Source: Streptomyces bacillaris
GTDB taxonomy: Bacteria > Actinomycetota > Actinomycetes > Streptomycetales > Streptomycetaceae
Direction of reading: 5' to 3'
Assembly (NCBI RefSeq): GCF_003268675.1
Contig: NZ_CP029378.1
Location: 2,418,001-2,482,000, forward strand
DNA: 64,000 nucleotides
Shown: positions 49,488 to 59,710 of the stretch, piece after piece
How positions within the stretch are numbered: the stretch's first letter is position 1
Layout of the letters: each line of letters begins with the position of its first letter
The notes under the pieces: generated by a model
What the model was told of the DNA's origin: nothing
What the model saw: the letters and a program-made list of their open reading frames with translations, nothing else
Databases searched by the model: none
Position numbers and translations under genes: made by a program

Positions 49488-50288
49488 ATGCCCGACTACC
49501 ACGATGATCTGCGCCTCGCCCATGTACTCGCGGACGCCGCCGACGCGGCCACCATGGACCGGTTCAAGGCTCTCGACCTGAAGGTGGAGACCAAGCCGGA
49601 CATGACCCCGGTGAGCGAGGCCGACAAGGCCGCCGAGGAGCTGATCCGCGGCCATCTGCATCGGGCCCGCCCGCGCGACGCGATCCTGGGCGAGGAGTAC
49701 GGGGTCGAGGGCACCGGGCCCCGGCGCTGGGTGATCGACCCGATCGACGGCACCAAGAACTACGTCCGCGGCGTGCCGGTCTGGGCCACGCTGATCGCGC
49801 TGATGGAGGCCGGTGAGCAGGGCTTCCAGCCGGTGGTCGGGGTGGTCTCCGCGCCCGCGCTGAACCGGCGCTGGTGGGCGGCGAAGGGCGCTGGCGCGTA
49901 CACCGGGCGCAGCCTCACCTCCGCGACCCGGCTGGAGGTGTCGAAGGTCGAGACCGTCGCGGATTCCTCGTTCGCGTTCTCCTCGCTGAGCGGCTGGGAG
50001 GAGCAGGGCCGCCTGGACGGCTTCCTGGACCTGACCCGGGCCTGCTGGCGGACGCGGGGGTACGGCGACTTCTGGCCGTACATGATGGTCGCGGAGGGGT
50101 CCGTGGACATCTGCGCGGAGCCGGAGCTGTCGCTCTGGGACATGGCGGCGAACGCGATCATCGTCCAGGAGGCGGGCGGCCGGTTCACCGACCTGGAAGG
50201 CACCGACGGGCCCGGCGGCGCCAACGGGGCCGCGTCGAACGGCCTGCTCCACGACGAGCTGCTGGGCTACCTCAACCAGCGCTACTGA
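49488..50288 (+). CDS. hisN: Histidinol-phosphatase, inositol monophosphatase family
   Basis: A 266-residue Mg-dependent phosphatase. Metal-binding motifs: [11 protein letters not shown] (Glu), [20 protein letters not shown] (DPIDGT, about 85-104) and [20 protein letters not shown] (WD). In Streptomyces the orthologue is the histidinol-phosphatase HisN of histidine biosynthesis. ATG at 49488. No other histidine gene is nearby, as expected. Confidence 0.9.
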   Translation: MPDYHDDLRLAHVLADAADAATMDRFKALDLKVETKPDMTPVSEADKAAEELIRGHLHRARPRDAILGEEYGVEGTGPRRWVIDPIDGTKNYVRGVPVWATLIALMEAGEQGFQPVVGVVSAPALNRRWWAAKGAGAYTGRSLTSATRLEVSKVETVADSSFAFSSLSGWEEQGRLDGFLDLTRACWRTRGYGDFWPYMMVAEGSVDICAEPELSLWDMAANAIIVQEAGGRFTDLEGTDGPGGANGAASNGLLHDELLGYLNQRY

Positions 50289-50465
50289 CACTTCCGCCGG
50301 TCACCGGGCGCCCCGGTGACGCCGTACGTGCTTGCGCACTCCCCCGGCGCGCGCCCGGTCCACCCCTTGTCGACCCGTCCCAAGGGTGCCACTCTGAGAG
50401 TCCCCCCACTTGTGAACTTGTGAATCGACTCACAGAGTCGGCGCTCCGAGGAGGTGGCTCGTTCC

Positions 50466-50873
50466 ATGCTCGTCCGTGACGCCATGAGCACGGTGGTCCT
50501 CACCATCGGCCCCAACCACACGCTCCGCCAGGCCGCCCGGCTGATGTCGGCCCGCCGCATCGGGGCCGCCGTCGTCCACGACCCGGACACCTGCGGGCTC
50601 GGGATCATCACCGAGCGCGACATACTCGACGCGGTCGGCTCGGGCCAGGACCCCGACCTGGAGACCGCCTCCGCCCACACCACCACCGACGTGGTGTTCG
50701 CCGCCCCGGCCTGGACCCTGGAGGAGGCAGCGGAAGCCATGACGCACGGCGGGTTCCGGCATCTGATCGTGCTGGACGACACCGGGCCGGTGGGCATCGT
50801 GTCGGTGCGCGACATCATCCGCTGCTGGGCGCCCACCCGTCGCCGTACGGTGGCGGCGGCCGGGTCGGCGTAG
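50466..50873 (+). CDS. CBS-domain protein, 135 aa
   Basis: A tandem pair of CBS domains: LVRDAMSTVVLTIGPNHTLR with RRIGAAVVHDPDTCGLGIIT (domain 1) and TTDVVFAAPAWTLEEAAEAM with GFRHLIVLDDTGPVGIVSVR (domain 2). Such pairs bind adenosine nucleotides and tune partners by energy state. No partner domain is fused. AGGAGG lies 11 bases before the ATG at 50466; a GTG at 50454 overlaps it and was rejected. Confidence 0.9.
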   Translation: MLVRDAMSTVVLTIGPNHTLRQAARLMSARRIGAAVVHDPDTCGLGIITERDILDAVGSGQDPDLETASAHTTTDVVFAAPAWTLEEAAEAMTHGGFRHLIVLDDTGPVGIVSVRDIIRCWAPTRRRTVAAAGSA

Positions 50874-50880
50874 GAAAGCC

Positions 50881-50918
50881 CGGTGGGCCGGACCCCCGTG
50901 AGGGGAGCCGGCCCACCG
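50881..50918. terminator. Terminator between the CBS gene and the catalase
   Basis: Arms cggtgggccgg (50881-50891) and ccggcccaccg (50908-50918) between convergent genes. Confidence 0.85.
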
Positions 50919-50937
50919 TCGACGGCAAGCGTCCAGG

Positions 50938-52389
50938 TCAGCCGCGGAGGGCCTGGACCGCGGCTTCCAGTCGCTTGCCGAAGTCACCGTCCGCCTGGCG
51001 GAAGTTGTCGATCGCGCGCTCGGCGATCTCGTCGCGCGAGACCTTGGCGATGAACCCGGAGAGGTTCTCGATGAGCCGGGCCTTCTCGTCTTCCGACATC
51101 AGCCGGTAGAGGTCGCCCGCCTGCACGAAGTCGCTGTCCTCGGCGTGGCCGGGGGCCTCGGTGTTGCCGGTGGTGCCGGTGACCGGCAGCGGCTGCCAGA
51201 GCGGGCGGTCGGTCTGGAAGGGGCCGCCGAAGCTGTTCGGCTCGTAGTTCTTGGCGCCCTTGTGCCGGCCGTCGTAGAGGAAGCCGTCCCGGCTGTTGGT
51301 GCGCGCCTCGGTGGCGTGCGGGCGGTTCACCGGCAGGTGGTCGGCGTTGATGCCGACCCGGTAGCGGTGGGCGTCGCCGTACGCGAAGAGACGGCCCTGG
51401 AGCATCTTGTCCGGGGACGGGCCGATGCCCGGCACGAAGTGCGCGGGGCTGAAGATCGACTGCTCGACCTCGGCGAAGATGTTCTCCGGGTTGCGGTTCA
51501 GCTCCAGCTTGCCGATCTCGATCGGCGGGTAGTCCGCGTGCGGCCACACCTTGGTGAGGTCGAACGGGTTGAAGCGGTACGTCGCCGCGTCCGCCGCGGG
51601 CATGATCTGGACCTGCACCGTCCAGGACGGGAAGTCGCCGCGCTCGATCGCCTCGCGCAGATCGCGCTGGTGGCTGTCGGGGTCCTCACCGGCGAGCTTG
51701 TTGGCCTCGGCCTGGGTGAGGTTCTTGATGCCCTGGTCGGTCTTGAAGTGGTACTTGACCCAGAAGACCTCGCCGGCCTCGTTGTTCCACTGGAAGGTGT
51801 GCGAGCCGTACCCGTTCATGTGGCGCAGGGTCGCCGGGATGCCGCGGTCACCGAAGAGCCAGGTCACCTGGTGCGTCGACTCGGGCGAGAGCCCCCAGAA
51901 GTCCCAGACGTTGTCCGCCTCCTGCGAGCCGGTGTACGGGTCGCGCTTCTGGGTGTGGATGAAGTCGGGGAACTTGATGGCGTCCTTGATGAAGAACACC
52001 GGGGTGTTGTTGCCGACGAGGTCGTAGTTGCCCTCCTCGGTGTAGAACTTCAGCGCGAAACCGCGCGGGTCGCGCACGGCGTCGGCGGCACCGAGGTTGC
52101 CCGCGACCGTGGAGAAGCGCAGGAACGTCTCGGTCTCCTTGCCGACCTCGGAGAGGAACTTCGCGCGGGTCCACTGCGTCACGTCGCGGGTCACGGTGAA
52201 GGTGCCGTACGCGCCGGCGCCGCGGGCGTGCACGACGCGCTCCGGGATGCGCTCCCGGTTGAAGTGGGCGAGCTTCTCCAGCAGCGCCTGGTCCTGGACG
52301 AGAACCGGACCGCCGACGCCCGCGGTCTCGCTGTTCTGGTTGTCGGCGACCGGCGCCCCGGCCTCGGTGGTGAGCGGTCCCTGCGTCAC
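50938..52389 (-). CDS. Monofunctional haem catalase
   Basis: A 483-residue clade-3-size catalase that breaks down hydrogen peroxide. Active-site region [20 protein letters not shown] (about 43-62, His), [40 protein letters not shown] and the haem-binding Tyr in [20 protein letters not shown] are present. It is divergent from a Fur-type repressor gene with an operator-like palindrome in the gap, the arrangement of catA-catR in S. coelicolor. Confidence 0.94.
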   Translation of the reverse strand: MTQGPLTTEAGAPVADNQNSETAGVGGPVLVQDQALLEKLAHFNRERIPERVVHARGAGAYGTFTVTRDVTQWTRAKFLSEVGKETETFLRFSTVAGNLGAADAVRDPRGFALKFYTEEGNYDLVGNNTPVFFIKDAIKFPDFIHTQKRDPYTGSQEADNVWDFWGLSPESTHQVTWLFGDRGIPATLRHMNGYGSHTFQWNNEAGEVFWVKYHFKTDQGIKNLTQAEANKLAGEDPDSHQRDLREAIERGDFPSWTVQVQIMPAADAATYRFNPFDLTKVWPHADYPPIEIGKLELNRNPENIFAEVEQSIFSPAHFVPGIGPSPDKMLQGRLFAYGDAHRYRVGINADHLPVNRPHATEARTNSRDGFLYDGRHKGAKNYEPNSFGGPFQTDRPLWQPLPVTGTTGNTEAPGHAEDSDFVQAGDLYRLMSEDEKARLIENLSGFIAKVSRDEIAERAIDNFRQADGDFGKRLEAAVQALRG

Positions 52390-52471
52390 GTGCGCCTCCT
52401 GCGTCGCGTTCCTGCACAGCGTTCTGTTCTCTGTACAGCCCTGTCCCTTGGCTAATGCCGATCACGATCCT

Positions 52472-52485
52472 ACAATGGACATTGT
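52472..52485. promoter_or_regulatory. CatR/Fur-type operator in the catalase-repressor gap
   Basis: acaatg-ga-cattgt is a perfect dyad at 52472-52485, extended by taagtc. It sits 83 bases before the catalase start and 70 before the repressor start, so one protein could repress both. Peroxide-sensing Fur relatives bind such ATTGT-type palindromes. Confidence 0.7.
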
Positions 52486-52554
52486 CTAAGTCAAGCGAGC
52501 ATCCAAAGTCACACCCGATCGGGACTCGGTCCCCCCACTGTTAGGCTGGGCTGC

Positions 52555-52974
52555 ATGAGCGACCTGCTGGAACGACTCCGTGGACGTGGCTGGCGCATGA
52601 CGGCGCAGCGGCGTGTCGTGGCCGAGGTCCTCGACGGGGACCACGTGCACCTGACTGCCGACGAGGTCCACGCGAGGGCCGTCGACAAGCTGCCCGAGAT
52701 CTCGCGCGCCACCGTCTACAACACCCTCGGCGAGATGGTGTCCCTCGGTGAGGTGCTGGAGGTCTCCACCGACCGCCGGGCGAAGCGGTACGACCCGAAC
52801 GCGCACCGCCCGCACCACCACCTGATCTGCGGACAGTGCGGCGCCATCCGCGATGTGCACCCGGCGGGCAACCCGCTGGCCGACCTGCCCGCCGAGGAGC
52901 GGTACGGCTTCACGGTCTCCGGCGTCGAGGTGACGTACCGAGGGCTCTGTCCGAGCTGCGCCGGGACCCCCTGA
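52555..52974 (+). CDS. catR: Fur-family repressor, CatR/PerR type
   Basis: A 139-residue metal-dependent repressor. The HTH is WRMTAQRRVVAEVLDGDHVH and ISRATVYNTLGEMVSLGEVL. Regulatory metal ligands are in the HRPHHHLICGQCG block (about 82-94), and the second zinc pair is CPSC at the end. An Asp/His set like that of PerR suggests peroxide sensing by iron. It should repress the divergent catalase and itself. Confidence 0.88.
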   Translation: MSDLLERLRGRGWRMTAQRRVVAEVLDGDHVHLTADEVHARAVDKLPEISRATVYNTLGEMVSLGEVLEVSTDRRAKRYDPNAHRPHHHLICGQCGAIRDVHPAGNPLADLPAEERYGFTVSGVEVTYRGLCPSCAGTP

Positions 52975-52989
52975 CGAATGTGATGTGAG

Positions 52990-53029
52990 CCGGGCCCGCC
53001 TGTTGGAACGATTCGACAGGCGGGCCCGG
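52990..53029 (+). terminator. catR terminator
   Basis: Perfect 14-base arms ccgggcccgcctgt (52990-53003) with 53016-53029, followed by tctttt. Confidence 0.9.
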
Positions 53030-53070
53030 TCTTTTGTGCGCTTCCTTGCATGGCGGAGAGCCGGAACATG

Positions 53071-53109
53071 ACGAAGGCCCGGATCTCTGATCGAGATCCG
53101 GGCCTTCGT
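53071..53109 (-). terminator. Terminator of initiator tRNA copy 1
   Basis: 16-base perfect arms acgaaggcccggatct (53071-53086) with 53094-53109, six bases past the tRNA 3' end on the minus strand. Nearly the same hairpin follows tRNA copy 2. Confidence 0.9.
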
Positions 53110-53115
53110 CTTCAG

Positions 53116-53189
53116 TAGCGGGGACAGGATTTGAACCTGCGACCTCTGGGTTATGAGCCCAGCGAGCTACCGAGCTGCTCCACCCCGCG
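53116..53189 (-). tRNA. Initiator tRNA-fMet (anticodon CAT), copy 1
   Basis: 74 bases fold as a cloverleaf: 5' CGCGGGG with 3' CCCCGCT, the first pair mismatched (C1/T72), a hallmark of initiator tRNAs. The anticodon stem CTGGG-CTCATAA-CCCAG has three G-C pairs next to the loop, another initiator mark. T-arm GCAGG-TTCAAAT-CCTGT. CCA is not encoded. Confidence 0.96.
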
Positions 53190-53341
53190 TCGGTGAATGC
53201 AACATTACGTCAGCGGGTCGGCCTGCGCAAATTCCTTCACTCCGGCCCCCCGGGGCTGGAGGGCTGGAGGGTCGGGGAGCTGGTGCCCGAGGGCCGGGGG
53301 CCGACGGCTGGGGCCGTAGGCCCCGGGGGGCGCCCCGGGCG

Positions 53342-55531
53342 TTACGCGGTCAGCTCCTGGTGCAGGGCGTCGCGCAGCCGGGCCGCGCGCTCGGCGACCT
53401 CGGCCGGGCCCAGCTCCACGGCCCGCGCGCACCAGCGCTGCCCCTCGGTCAGCTCGCCCCGGCGGGCGGCGAGGAGCGCCAGGCGCAGCGCGGCCCGCCC
53501 GTGACCGGCGTTGGCGGCGCGGCTCCACCACAGGGCGGCCTCGCGCTCGCTGCCCTCGCGGGCCAGGAGCAGCCCCAGGTTGAAGGCGCCGTTGCGGCTG
53601 CCCGCCTCGGCGGCCTCCCGGTACCAGTGAGCGGCGCTCTCCACGTCCCCTCGGGCGGCGGCGAGCATGCCGACCCGGACCTGGGCGCGGCGGTGGCCCT
53701 GCTGGGCGGCCCGCTCGTACCACTCCTCGCACTCGGTCTTGGCCGGCATCGGCTCGCCCAGCGCGGGCGGGCCCGGCGGCGGCTGGCGGGCGTCGAGCAC
53801 CCCGGCCAGCCGGAACGCCGCCTCGGCGCTGCCGCCGCCCGCAGCGCAGCGCAGATGGCGCTCGGCCTCCTGGTCCTCGCCGTCGCGCAGCAGGGCCATG
53901 CCGACCTGGAGGGCCGCGTCGGTGTGCCCGGCCGCCGCCGCCCGCTGGTACCAACCCAGGGCCGTACGGTCCTCGTCGCGTCCGGCGTGCAGGATGCCGA
54001 GGTTGAAGGCGGCGTCCACGCTGCCCGCCTCGGCCGCCTTGGAGAACCAGGGCTCGGCGCCGGTGTGGTCCCCGGCCTGGAGGAGCAGGACGGCGAGCGC
54101 GTTGGCGGCCTCGCGGTGACCCGCGTAGGCGGCGCGGCGGTACCACTGCTCGGCCTGCGGGATACGGTCCTGGGCGGCGCAGAGCAGCCCGAGGTTGTAC
54201 GCCCCGTTGACGTCACCGGCGTCCATGGCGGCGCGGTACCAGCGCTCGGCGGTCTGCTGCTCGCCCCGCGCCGCGTGCAGGGCGCCCAGCGCGTTGGCCG
54301 CGTTGCCGTCGCCGTCCTGGGCGGCGCGCAGCCACCAGACGGCGGCGCTCTCCTCGTCGCCCGCGTCCCGCAGCAGGAAGCCGAGCGCGCAGGCGGCGCG
54401 GGCCTCGCCCTCCTTGGCGGCGGTGAGATACCAGCGGCCCGCCTCCTTCAGCTCGCCGCGCTGCTCCAGGATCGCGCCGAGGTGGAGGGCAGCGCGGCGG
54501 TGGCCCCGGGCGGCGGCGCGGCGGTACCACTGCTCGGCCTCGCCGACGCGGCCCGCCGCCGGACCGGCCACGGGGCCGTCGCCGCCCTTGGTGCCCGTCA
54601 CCTTGGATCCGGTCGCCTTGGATCCGGTCGCCCGGCCGCCCGTCGTGCTCGTCGATCCGGTGCTCGCCGCGGCCGTCGTCGGGGCCGCCGGGGTGGCCGG
54701 GTCGCCGGGCAGGGCGAGGCCCGGGGCGGTCCGGGGGGTGCCGGCCGCCGCCCGGCCCAGGCCGAAGGCGTCGTGCGGGTCCTCGACGGCGTTGCGCTCC
54801 AGGGTGCGGGCCAGCCGGTAGGCGGCCTCCCGGTGGCCCTGCTCGGCGGCGGCGCGCAGCCAGCGCTCGGCACCGATGTCGCCACGGTGCTCCAGGAGGT
54901 CCGCGAGCGCGTAGGCACCCAGCGCGTGGCCCTGCTCGGCGGACTGGCGCAGCCAGTACTCGGCGCCGGGCTCGTCACCGCGCTCGCGGAAGTGGCGGCC
55001 GAGCGCGTGCGCGGCGGCGGCCGAACCGGCCACGGCGGCCACTCGCCACCAGCCGGCGGCCTCGTCCGGGTAGCCCCGCTGGTGGAGCAGGACGCCCAAG
55101 TTGTTGGCGGCGGCCCGGTCACCGTCGGCGGTGGCGGCGCGGAGGTAGGTCTCGGCGCCGTCCAGGTCACCGCGGCGCAGCAGCAGGGCGCCCAGCACGC
55201 TCATGGACGCGGTGTCCCCAGCCTCGGCCGCCCGGCGGTGGCGGGCCTCCGCCTCGGCGCTGTCCGCCGCGTCGACGGCGTCCGTGGTGTCCTCGTCCGG
55301 GGCGGGCACGCCGGAGTCGGCCGCGCCCGGGGTGGTCACGCCCGTGACGGCGGCGGTGTGCATGGCATCCGCGTCCACGTGTCCCACCGTCCCGGTGGTC
55401 TCGTCCGCTCCGGCCGCCCCGGCGATGACAGCGGCGAAGGCCGCGTCTGCCATCTCGTCCGTCTCCTGGCCGCGCCGCTGCACAAACCGCCCTGTCTCCA
55501 ACAGAGTTGCCCTGTCCCCCATAAATACCAT
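53342..55531 (-). CDS. Sel1/TPR-repeat protein, 729 aa
   Basis: A large soluble solenoid. From residue 100 to about 700 it consists of roughly 17 repeats of about 35 residues, each like AERWYRAAMDAGDVNGAYNL or AEQWYRRAAYAGHREAANAL, with the A-x-x-W-x-x-A-A-x-x-G-x-x-x-A pattern of Sel1 repeats. A charged, Ala-rich N-terminus (1-95) and a Gly/Thr-rich spacer near 270-310 (RATGSKATGSKVTGTKGGDG) interrupt it. No enzyme domain; likely a scaffold. The ATG at 55531 follows GGTGG. The gene lies between two initiator tRNAs. Confidence 0.85.
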   Translation of the reverse strand: MVFMGDRATLLETGRFVQRRGQETDEMADAAFAAVIAGAAGADETTGTVGHVDADAMHTAAVTGVTTPGAADSGVPAPDEDTTDAVDAADSAEAEARHRRAAEAGDTASMSVLGALLLRRGDLDGAETYLRAATADGDRAAANNLGVLLHQRGYPDEAAGWWRVAAVAGSAAAAHALGRHFRERGDEPGAEYWLRQSAEQGHALGAYALADLLEHRGDIGAERWLRAAAEQGHREAAYRLARTLERNAVEDPHDAFGLGRAAAGTPRTAPGLALPGDPATPAAPTTAAASTGSTSTTGGRATGSKATGSKVTGTKGGDGPVAGPAAGRVGEAEQWYRRAAARGHRRAALHLGAILEQRGELKEAGRWYLTAAKEGEARAACALGFLLRDAGDEESAAVWWLRAAQDGDGNAANALGALHAARGEQQTAERWYRAAMDAGDVNGAYNLGLLCAAQDRIPQAEQWYRRAAYAGHREAANALAVLLLQAGDHTGAEPWFSKAAEAGSVDAAFNLGILHAGRDEDRTALGWYQRAAAAGHTDAALQVGMALLRDGEDQEAERHLRCAAGGGSAEAAFRLAGVLDARQPPPGPPALGEPMPAKTECEEWYERAAQQGHRRAQVRVGMLAAARGDVESAAHWYREAAEAGSRNGAFNLGLLLAREGSEREAALWWSRAANAGHGRAALRLALLAARRGELTEGQRWCARAVELGPAEVAERAARLRDALHQELTA

Positions 55532-55696
55532 CGTCGCACCACCTGTAACCCGCGTACACCTGGTATATCGCGGCCAGTGAGGTCACTTCAGCGTTTTGTC
55601 GACATGCCCACAGAGAGACAAGTCAAACACGTCGGGACCCAACTGGTGCCCAGCGAACCGCACTTCACGCCCACGGAACAGAAAAGACACGAGGAC

Positions 55697-55738
55697 ATGA
55701 CGAAGGCCCGGATCCCTTGAGATCCGGGCCTTCGTCAT
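55697..55738 (-). terminator. Terminator of initiator tRNA copy 2
   Basis: 18-base perfect arms atgacgaaggcccggatc (55697-55714) with 55721-55738, six-base loop, directly downstream of the tRNA on the minus strand. Confidence 0.9.
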
Positions 55739-55742
55739 GCAG

Positions 55743-55816
55743 TAGCGGGGACAGGATTTGAACCTGCGACCTCTGGGTTATGAGCCCAGCGAGCTACCGA
55801 GCTGCTCCACCCCGCG
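55743..55816 (-). tRNA. Initiator tRNA-fMet (anticodon CAT), copy 2
   Basis: Identical over all 74 bases to the copy at 53116-53189, including the C1/T72 mismatch and the three G-C pairs of the anticodon stem. It lies 42 bases downstream of the UPF0182 gene in the same direction. Confidence 0.96.
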
Positions 55817-55858
55817 TCGTTGTGTTCAAACCGTATCACGACGCGGGGTGGGGCTTTC

Positions 55859-58858
55859 TCAGGTGCCCTGGTCGCCGCCGCTGTCCTCCGGCTTCGCCGC
55901 CTCGCCCTCGGGCTTCTTCGCGCCCTCGCCCTCATCGGGCTTCTTGGCCGGGTCGGCTCCGTCCTTCTCCGGGGCGTCCGCCTTCTCGCCCTCGGACCCG
56001 CCCGTGGGCTGGGCCTTGGCCGCCCGCTCCAGGGCTTCCTGGAGGGCGTCCTGCGCCTTGCCGTAAGCCGGCCAGTCCTGCTCCTTCAGCGCCGTCTCGC
56101 CGTCCTCGTACGCCTTCTGGGCGTCCGCGATGGCCTTCTTCAGCGCTTCGGTGCCGGTGGCCGGGGGCTTGGTGGTGTCGCCCGGCGGCTCACTGGGATC
56201 GGGGGTCGGGTCCGTATCGCCGTCGACCCCGAAGACCGCGTTGAGCGCGTCTCCCAGGTTGTTCTCGAAGACGATCTTCGAGCCGAACGAGGCGGCCACC
56301 TTGCGCAGCAGCGGGTAGTTCTGGTTGCCACCGCGCGTGTAGACGGGCTCGATGTAGAGGAAGCCGCCTTCGAGCGGCACCGTCAGCAGGTTGCCGTAGT
56401 CGATGTCGGAGTCCGTGCCCTTGAGGTTCCTCACGAACTCGGCGACGTCGTCGTTACCGTTCAGCTCACTCTGTACCTGGCCCGGGCCCTTCACCGTGGA
56501 GGTGACCCGGAGCAGTCTCATCGTGCCGTAGTCCTTGCTGGCCGCGTCCGCGTTCACCGCCATGAAGGCACCGAGGTTCGGGCGCCCCCTCGGGGTGAAC
56601 GTGGTGGTCAGCGAGAACGCCTGCTGGTCCTGGCCCGGCATCTTCATGGACAGGTAGTACGGCGGAACGGAGCCCGACTCCTTGGTGGTCGGGTCGGCCG
56701 GCACCTGCCATGCGTCGGAGCCGCTGTAGAACTGCGCGGGGTCCTCGACGTGGTAGCGGGTCAGCAGCTCACGCTGGACCTTGAAGAGGTCCTGCGGGTA
56801 GCGCAGGTGGTCCATGAGCGACTGCGGGATCTTCGAGCGGGCCTCCACCGTGCCCGGGAACGCCTTGCGCCAGGTCTTGAGGACCGGGTCCTTGGTGTCC
56901 CACTCGTAGAGCTTGACCTTGCCGTCGTACGCGTCGACGGTGGCCTTCACCGAGTTGCGGATGTAGTTGACCTGGTTCTGCTGGGCGACGACCGCGCGCT
57001 GGTTGGTGGTCAGCGAGTCGGCCGTGGTGTCGCCGAGCGTCGTCCGGGACGCGTACGGATAGCCGTTGGTCGTGGTGTAGGCGTCCACGATCCACTGGAT
57101 CCGGCCGTCGACGACCGCCGGGTAGGCGTCGCCGTCGATCGTCAGCCAGGGGGCGACGGCCTCGACGCGCTCCTTGGGCGTGCGGTTGTACAGGATCCGC
57201 GAGCCCTCACCGATGGCTCCCGAATACAGGATCTGCGGCTCGCTGAAGGAGACCGCGTACGCCGCACGGTTGAAGGTGTTGGAGAGGCTGACCCCGCTGT
57301 CGCCCTTGTAGCTGGTGGTCTTCTCGCCGTCCTCCTCGTAGTCCAGCTCCTTCTGGGGGCCGCCGACGATGGAGTACTGCTCGGTCTTCTCGCCGTAGTA
57401 GATCCGCTGCTCGTACTCCCCGAACTCACCGGTGGACGGCAGACCGGACTCGGTGAAGTCCGGGGAACCGGTGGGGTTCTTGCCGGTGGTGGTGCCGCGG
57501 GCCGCGATGGCGCCGTAGCCGTGGGTGTACGTGAAGTGGTCGTTGATCCAGTTCCGCTTGGGCAGGCCCTGGATGTTCAGCTCACGCAGACCGATGACCG
57601 TGTCCTGCTCCTTGCCGTCCTCGCCCTTGTAGCGGTCGACGTCGAGCGTCTTGGGGAACTGGTAGTAGTTCCTCCGCTGCTGGAGCTGCTGGAAGGCCGG
57701 GGAGACCACGTTGGGGTCCATCACGCGGTAGCTGGCGGCCGTGTTGGCGGCGGCACGCAGCTTGGCGTCGTCGGTCGTGGTGGCCTGGCCCGAATAGTCC
57801 TCCATCTGCGCCTTGTCGATGTCGTACGCATCGCGGGTGGCGTCGATGTTCTTCTGGATGAAGGGGGCTTCCTTGGCCTGCTCGTTCGGCTGGACCTGGA
57901 ACTTCTGCACGATCGCCGGGTAGAGCCCGCCGATCAGGATCGCCGAGAGCACCATCAGACCGAAGCCGATGACCGGCAGCTGCCAGGTGCGGCGCCACAG
58001 CGTCGCGAAGAAGAGCACGGCGCAGATCACGGCGATGCAGAACAGGATGGTCTTCGCCGGGAGGTAGGCGTTGGCGTCGACGTACCGCAGACCCGTCCAG
58101 TTCTCCGCGGCCTTGAAGTCACTGGACTTCACCGCGAGACCGTACCGGTCGAGCCAGTAGGCCACGGCCTTCAGCGAGACGAAGATGCCGAGCAGCACCG
58201 AGAGATGACCCGTGGCCGCACCGGTGGCGCGGGCGCCGGGGCTGGTGATGCGCAGCCCGCCGTACAGGTAGTGGGTCAGGGCGGCGGCGATCAGCGAGAG
58301 CACGGTCGCCGCGAAGCCGAAGCCCAGCAGGAAGCGGTAGAACGGCAGGTCGAAGGCGTAGAAGGCGACGTCGAGCTGGAACTGGGGGTCCTTCGTGCCG
58401 AAGGGCACCCCGTTGACGTACATCAGCCAGGTGCGCCACTGGCCGGAGGCGGAGGCTCCGGCGATCAGTCCGACGAGCGCGGTGACGGCGAGCAGCACCC
58501 ACTTCTTGAAGGGGGCGACGCTCATCCGGTAGCGGTCCAGGCTCTGCTGCTCCAGCGACATCGCGCTCAGCGGCGGCCGGAGCCGGTGCGCGAGCCAGAT
58601 GTTCACCCCGATGGCCAGGGCCATCAGCAGTCCGAAGACGAGGAACAGTCCGATCTTGGTCCACAGGGTGGTGGTGAAGACGGAGGAGTACTTGACCGAC
58701 CGGTACCAGAGCCAGTCCGTCCAGAACCCGGCGAACATGATGAAGGCCATGGCGAGAACCGCCAGGACCCCCAGGGTCATGAGCAGGGTGCGGACGCGCC
58801 GGGACGGGCGGCCGACACTGATCCGTGGCCCCGTGGGGCCTCCGCCGCGGTCCGGCAT
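55859..58858 (-). CDS. UPF0182 family membrane protein, 999 aa
   Basis: Seven hydrophobic segments fill the first about 300 residues ([60 protein letters not shown] and others); a large about 600-residue domain, probably outside the cell, follows, with [20 protein letters not shown] and [20 protein letters not shown]. The last 130 residues are Pro/Glu/Lys-rich and disordered ([20 protein letters not shown] to the acidic end). The role is unknown throughout the family. The ATG at 58858 ([20 protein letters not shown]) was chosen; a GTG at 58930 adds 24 residues. Neither start has a clear ribosome-binding site. Confidence 0.88.
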   Translation of the reverse strand: MPDRGGGPTGPRISVGRPSRRVRTLLMTLGVLAVLAMAFIMFAGFWTDWLWYRSVKYSSVFTTTLWTKIGLFLVFGLLMALAIGVNIWLAHRLRPPLSAMSLEQQSLDRYRMSVAPFKKWVLLAVTALVGLIAGASASGQWRTWLMYVNGVPFGTKDPQFQLDVAFYAFDLPFYRFLLGFGFAATVLSLIAAALTHYLYGGLRITSPGARATGAATGHLSVLLGIFVSLKAVAYWLDRYGLAVKSSDFKAAENWTGLRYVDANAYLPAKTILFCIAVICAVLFFATLWRRTWQLPVIGFGLMVLSAILIGGLYPAIVQKFQVQPNEQAKEAPFIQKNIDATRDAYDIDKAQMEDYSGQATTTDDAKLRAAANTAASYRVMDPNVVSPAFQQLQQRRNYYQFPKTLDVDRYKGEDGKEQDTVIGLRELNIQGLPKRNWINDHFTYTHGYGAIAARGTTTGKNPTGSPDFTESGLPSTGEFGEYEQRIYYGEKTEQYSIVGGPQKELDYEEDGEKTTSYKGDSGVSLSNTFNRAAYAVSFSEPQILYSGAIGEGSRILYNRTPKERVEAVAPWLTIDGDAYPAVVDGRIQWIVDAYTTTNGYPYASRTTLGDTTADSLTTNQRAVVAQQNQVNYIRNSVKATVDAYDGKVKLYEWDTKDPVLKTWRKAFPGTVEARSKIPQSLMDHLRYPQDLFKVQRELLTRYHVEDPAQFYSGSDAWQVPADPTTKESGSVPPYYLSMKMPGQDQQAFSLTTTFTPRGRPNLGAFMAVNADAASKDYGTMRLLRVTSTVKGPGQVQSELNGNDDVAEFVRNLKGTDSDIDYGNLLTVPLEGGFLYIEPVYTRGGNQNYPLLRKVAASFGSKIVFENNLGDALNAVFGVDGDTDPTPDPSEPPGDTTKPPATGTEALKKAIADAQKAYEDGETALKEQDWPAYGKAQDALQEALERAAKAQPTGGSEGEKADAPEKDGADPAKKPDEGEGAKKPEGEAAKPEDSGGDQGT

Positions 58859-58996
58859 CTGGAAAGCCAACGTGCGCACCTCGAAGTTCGCGGGTCGTCT
58901 GGAGCGGGGCCCGGCGGTAGCAGAGCCCACCTATGCAACTTACTGAAGCTTTACCTAGTTCCCGATACCGGGGCCGAAGGAGGCAGGATATTGCCC

Positions 58997-59557
58997 ATGC
59001 CCAACGTTTCCCCCGCAGGACCCCCGATGGCCGCGAGCCCGCTAACCGTCGCCGTCCTCGAAATCGACGCCTACGCCTCCACCCTCGGCTGGGACCAGCC
59101 CGCCCGGCTGTTCGCCCTGGTCGACACCGCCCGGCTGCGGGCCCAGGAGCCCGGTCTGGCCGACCAGCTCGGGCTGGACGACACCTCCGCCCCGGCCGCC
59201 GCCCTCACCCCGATCGAGCAGGAGGAGCTGCCCGCCGGCAAGGCGCTGGACGAGTTCCTCGGCACCATTGCCTGGCCCGACGCCGTGGTCGGCTGCGCCA
59301 TGACCGTGGAGCGGCTGATGCTGCCGCCGTCCGCGGAGGCCTCCGTACCGGAAGGTCTCAGCGACAAGCAGCTCACCCAGTGGGTGGCCAGGCACCCGGA
59401 CCGGCAGGAGGTGCGGATGACCGTGGCCGTGCTGCGGGACGGGGCACGCGAGTCCGCCGTACGGCTGCGCGAGAAGGACTCCCCCACCGAGGTGCTGACC
59501 GGCGCCGGGCTGGTGCCGGGGCTTGCCGAGGCCCTCGCGGCGACGTTCGAGTCCTGA
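58997..59557 (+). CDS. PPA1309 family protein, 186 aa
   Basis: A conserved actinobacterial protein of unknown role. Blocks seen: LTVAVLEIDAYASTLGWDQP, ARLFALVDTARLRAQEPGLA, AIEQ-type linker (TPIEQEELPAGKALDEFLGT) and WPDAVVGCAMTVERLMLPPS, then RMTVAVLRDGARESAVRLRE. No signal or membrane segment. Always encoded next to the UPF0182 gene, from which it is divergent here. Confidence 0.85.
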   Translation: MPNVSPAGPPMAASPLTVAVLEIDAYASTLGWDQPARLFALVDTARLRAQEPGLADQLGLDDTSAPAAALTPIEQEELPAGKALDEFLGTIAWPDAVVGCAMTVERLMLPPSAEASVPEGLSDKQLTQWVARHPDRQEVRMTVAVLRDGARESAVRLREKDSPTEVLTGAGLVPGLAEALAATFES

Positions 59558-59573
59558 CGGACCGTCGCGCTTC

Positions 59574-59606
59574 CGCCCCGCCCGGCCACAAGGACCGGGC
59601 GGGGCG
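59574..59606. terminator. Terminator between PPA1309 and PDZ-protease genes
   Basis: 12-base perfect arms cgccccgcccgg (59574-59585) with 59595-59606, nine-base loop, between convergent genes. Confidence 0.8.
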
Positions 59607-59710
59607 CGAACGGGTCGGTGTGTGCCGGGCGCGGACGGGTCGGTCCGTGCCGCCGCATACGGGGGCCGCGTCGGGCGCGGCAGGCCGGTCCGCCGGGCCG
59701 GGCCGGGCCG

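Noticed and set aside
53040..53200. An attachment site of an integrated element at the tRNA genes
   Set aside because: Although both initiator tRNAs are intact and duplicated, no integrase gene lies near either of them.
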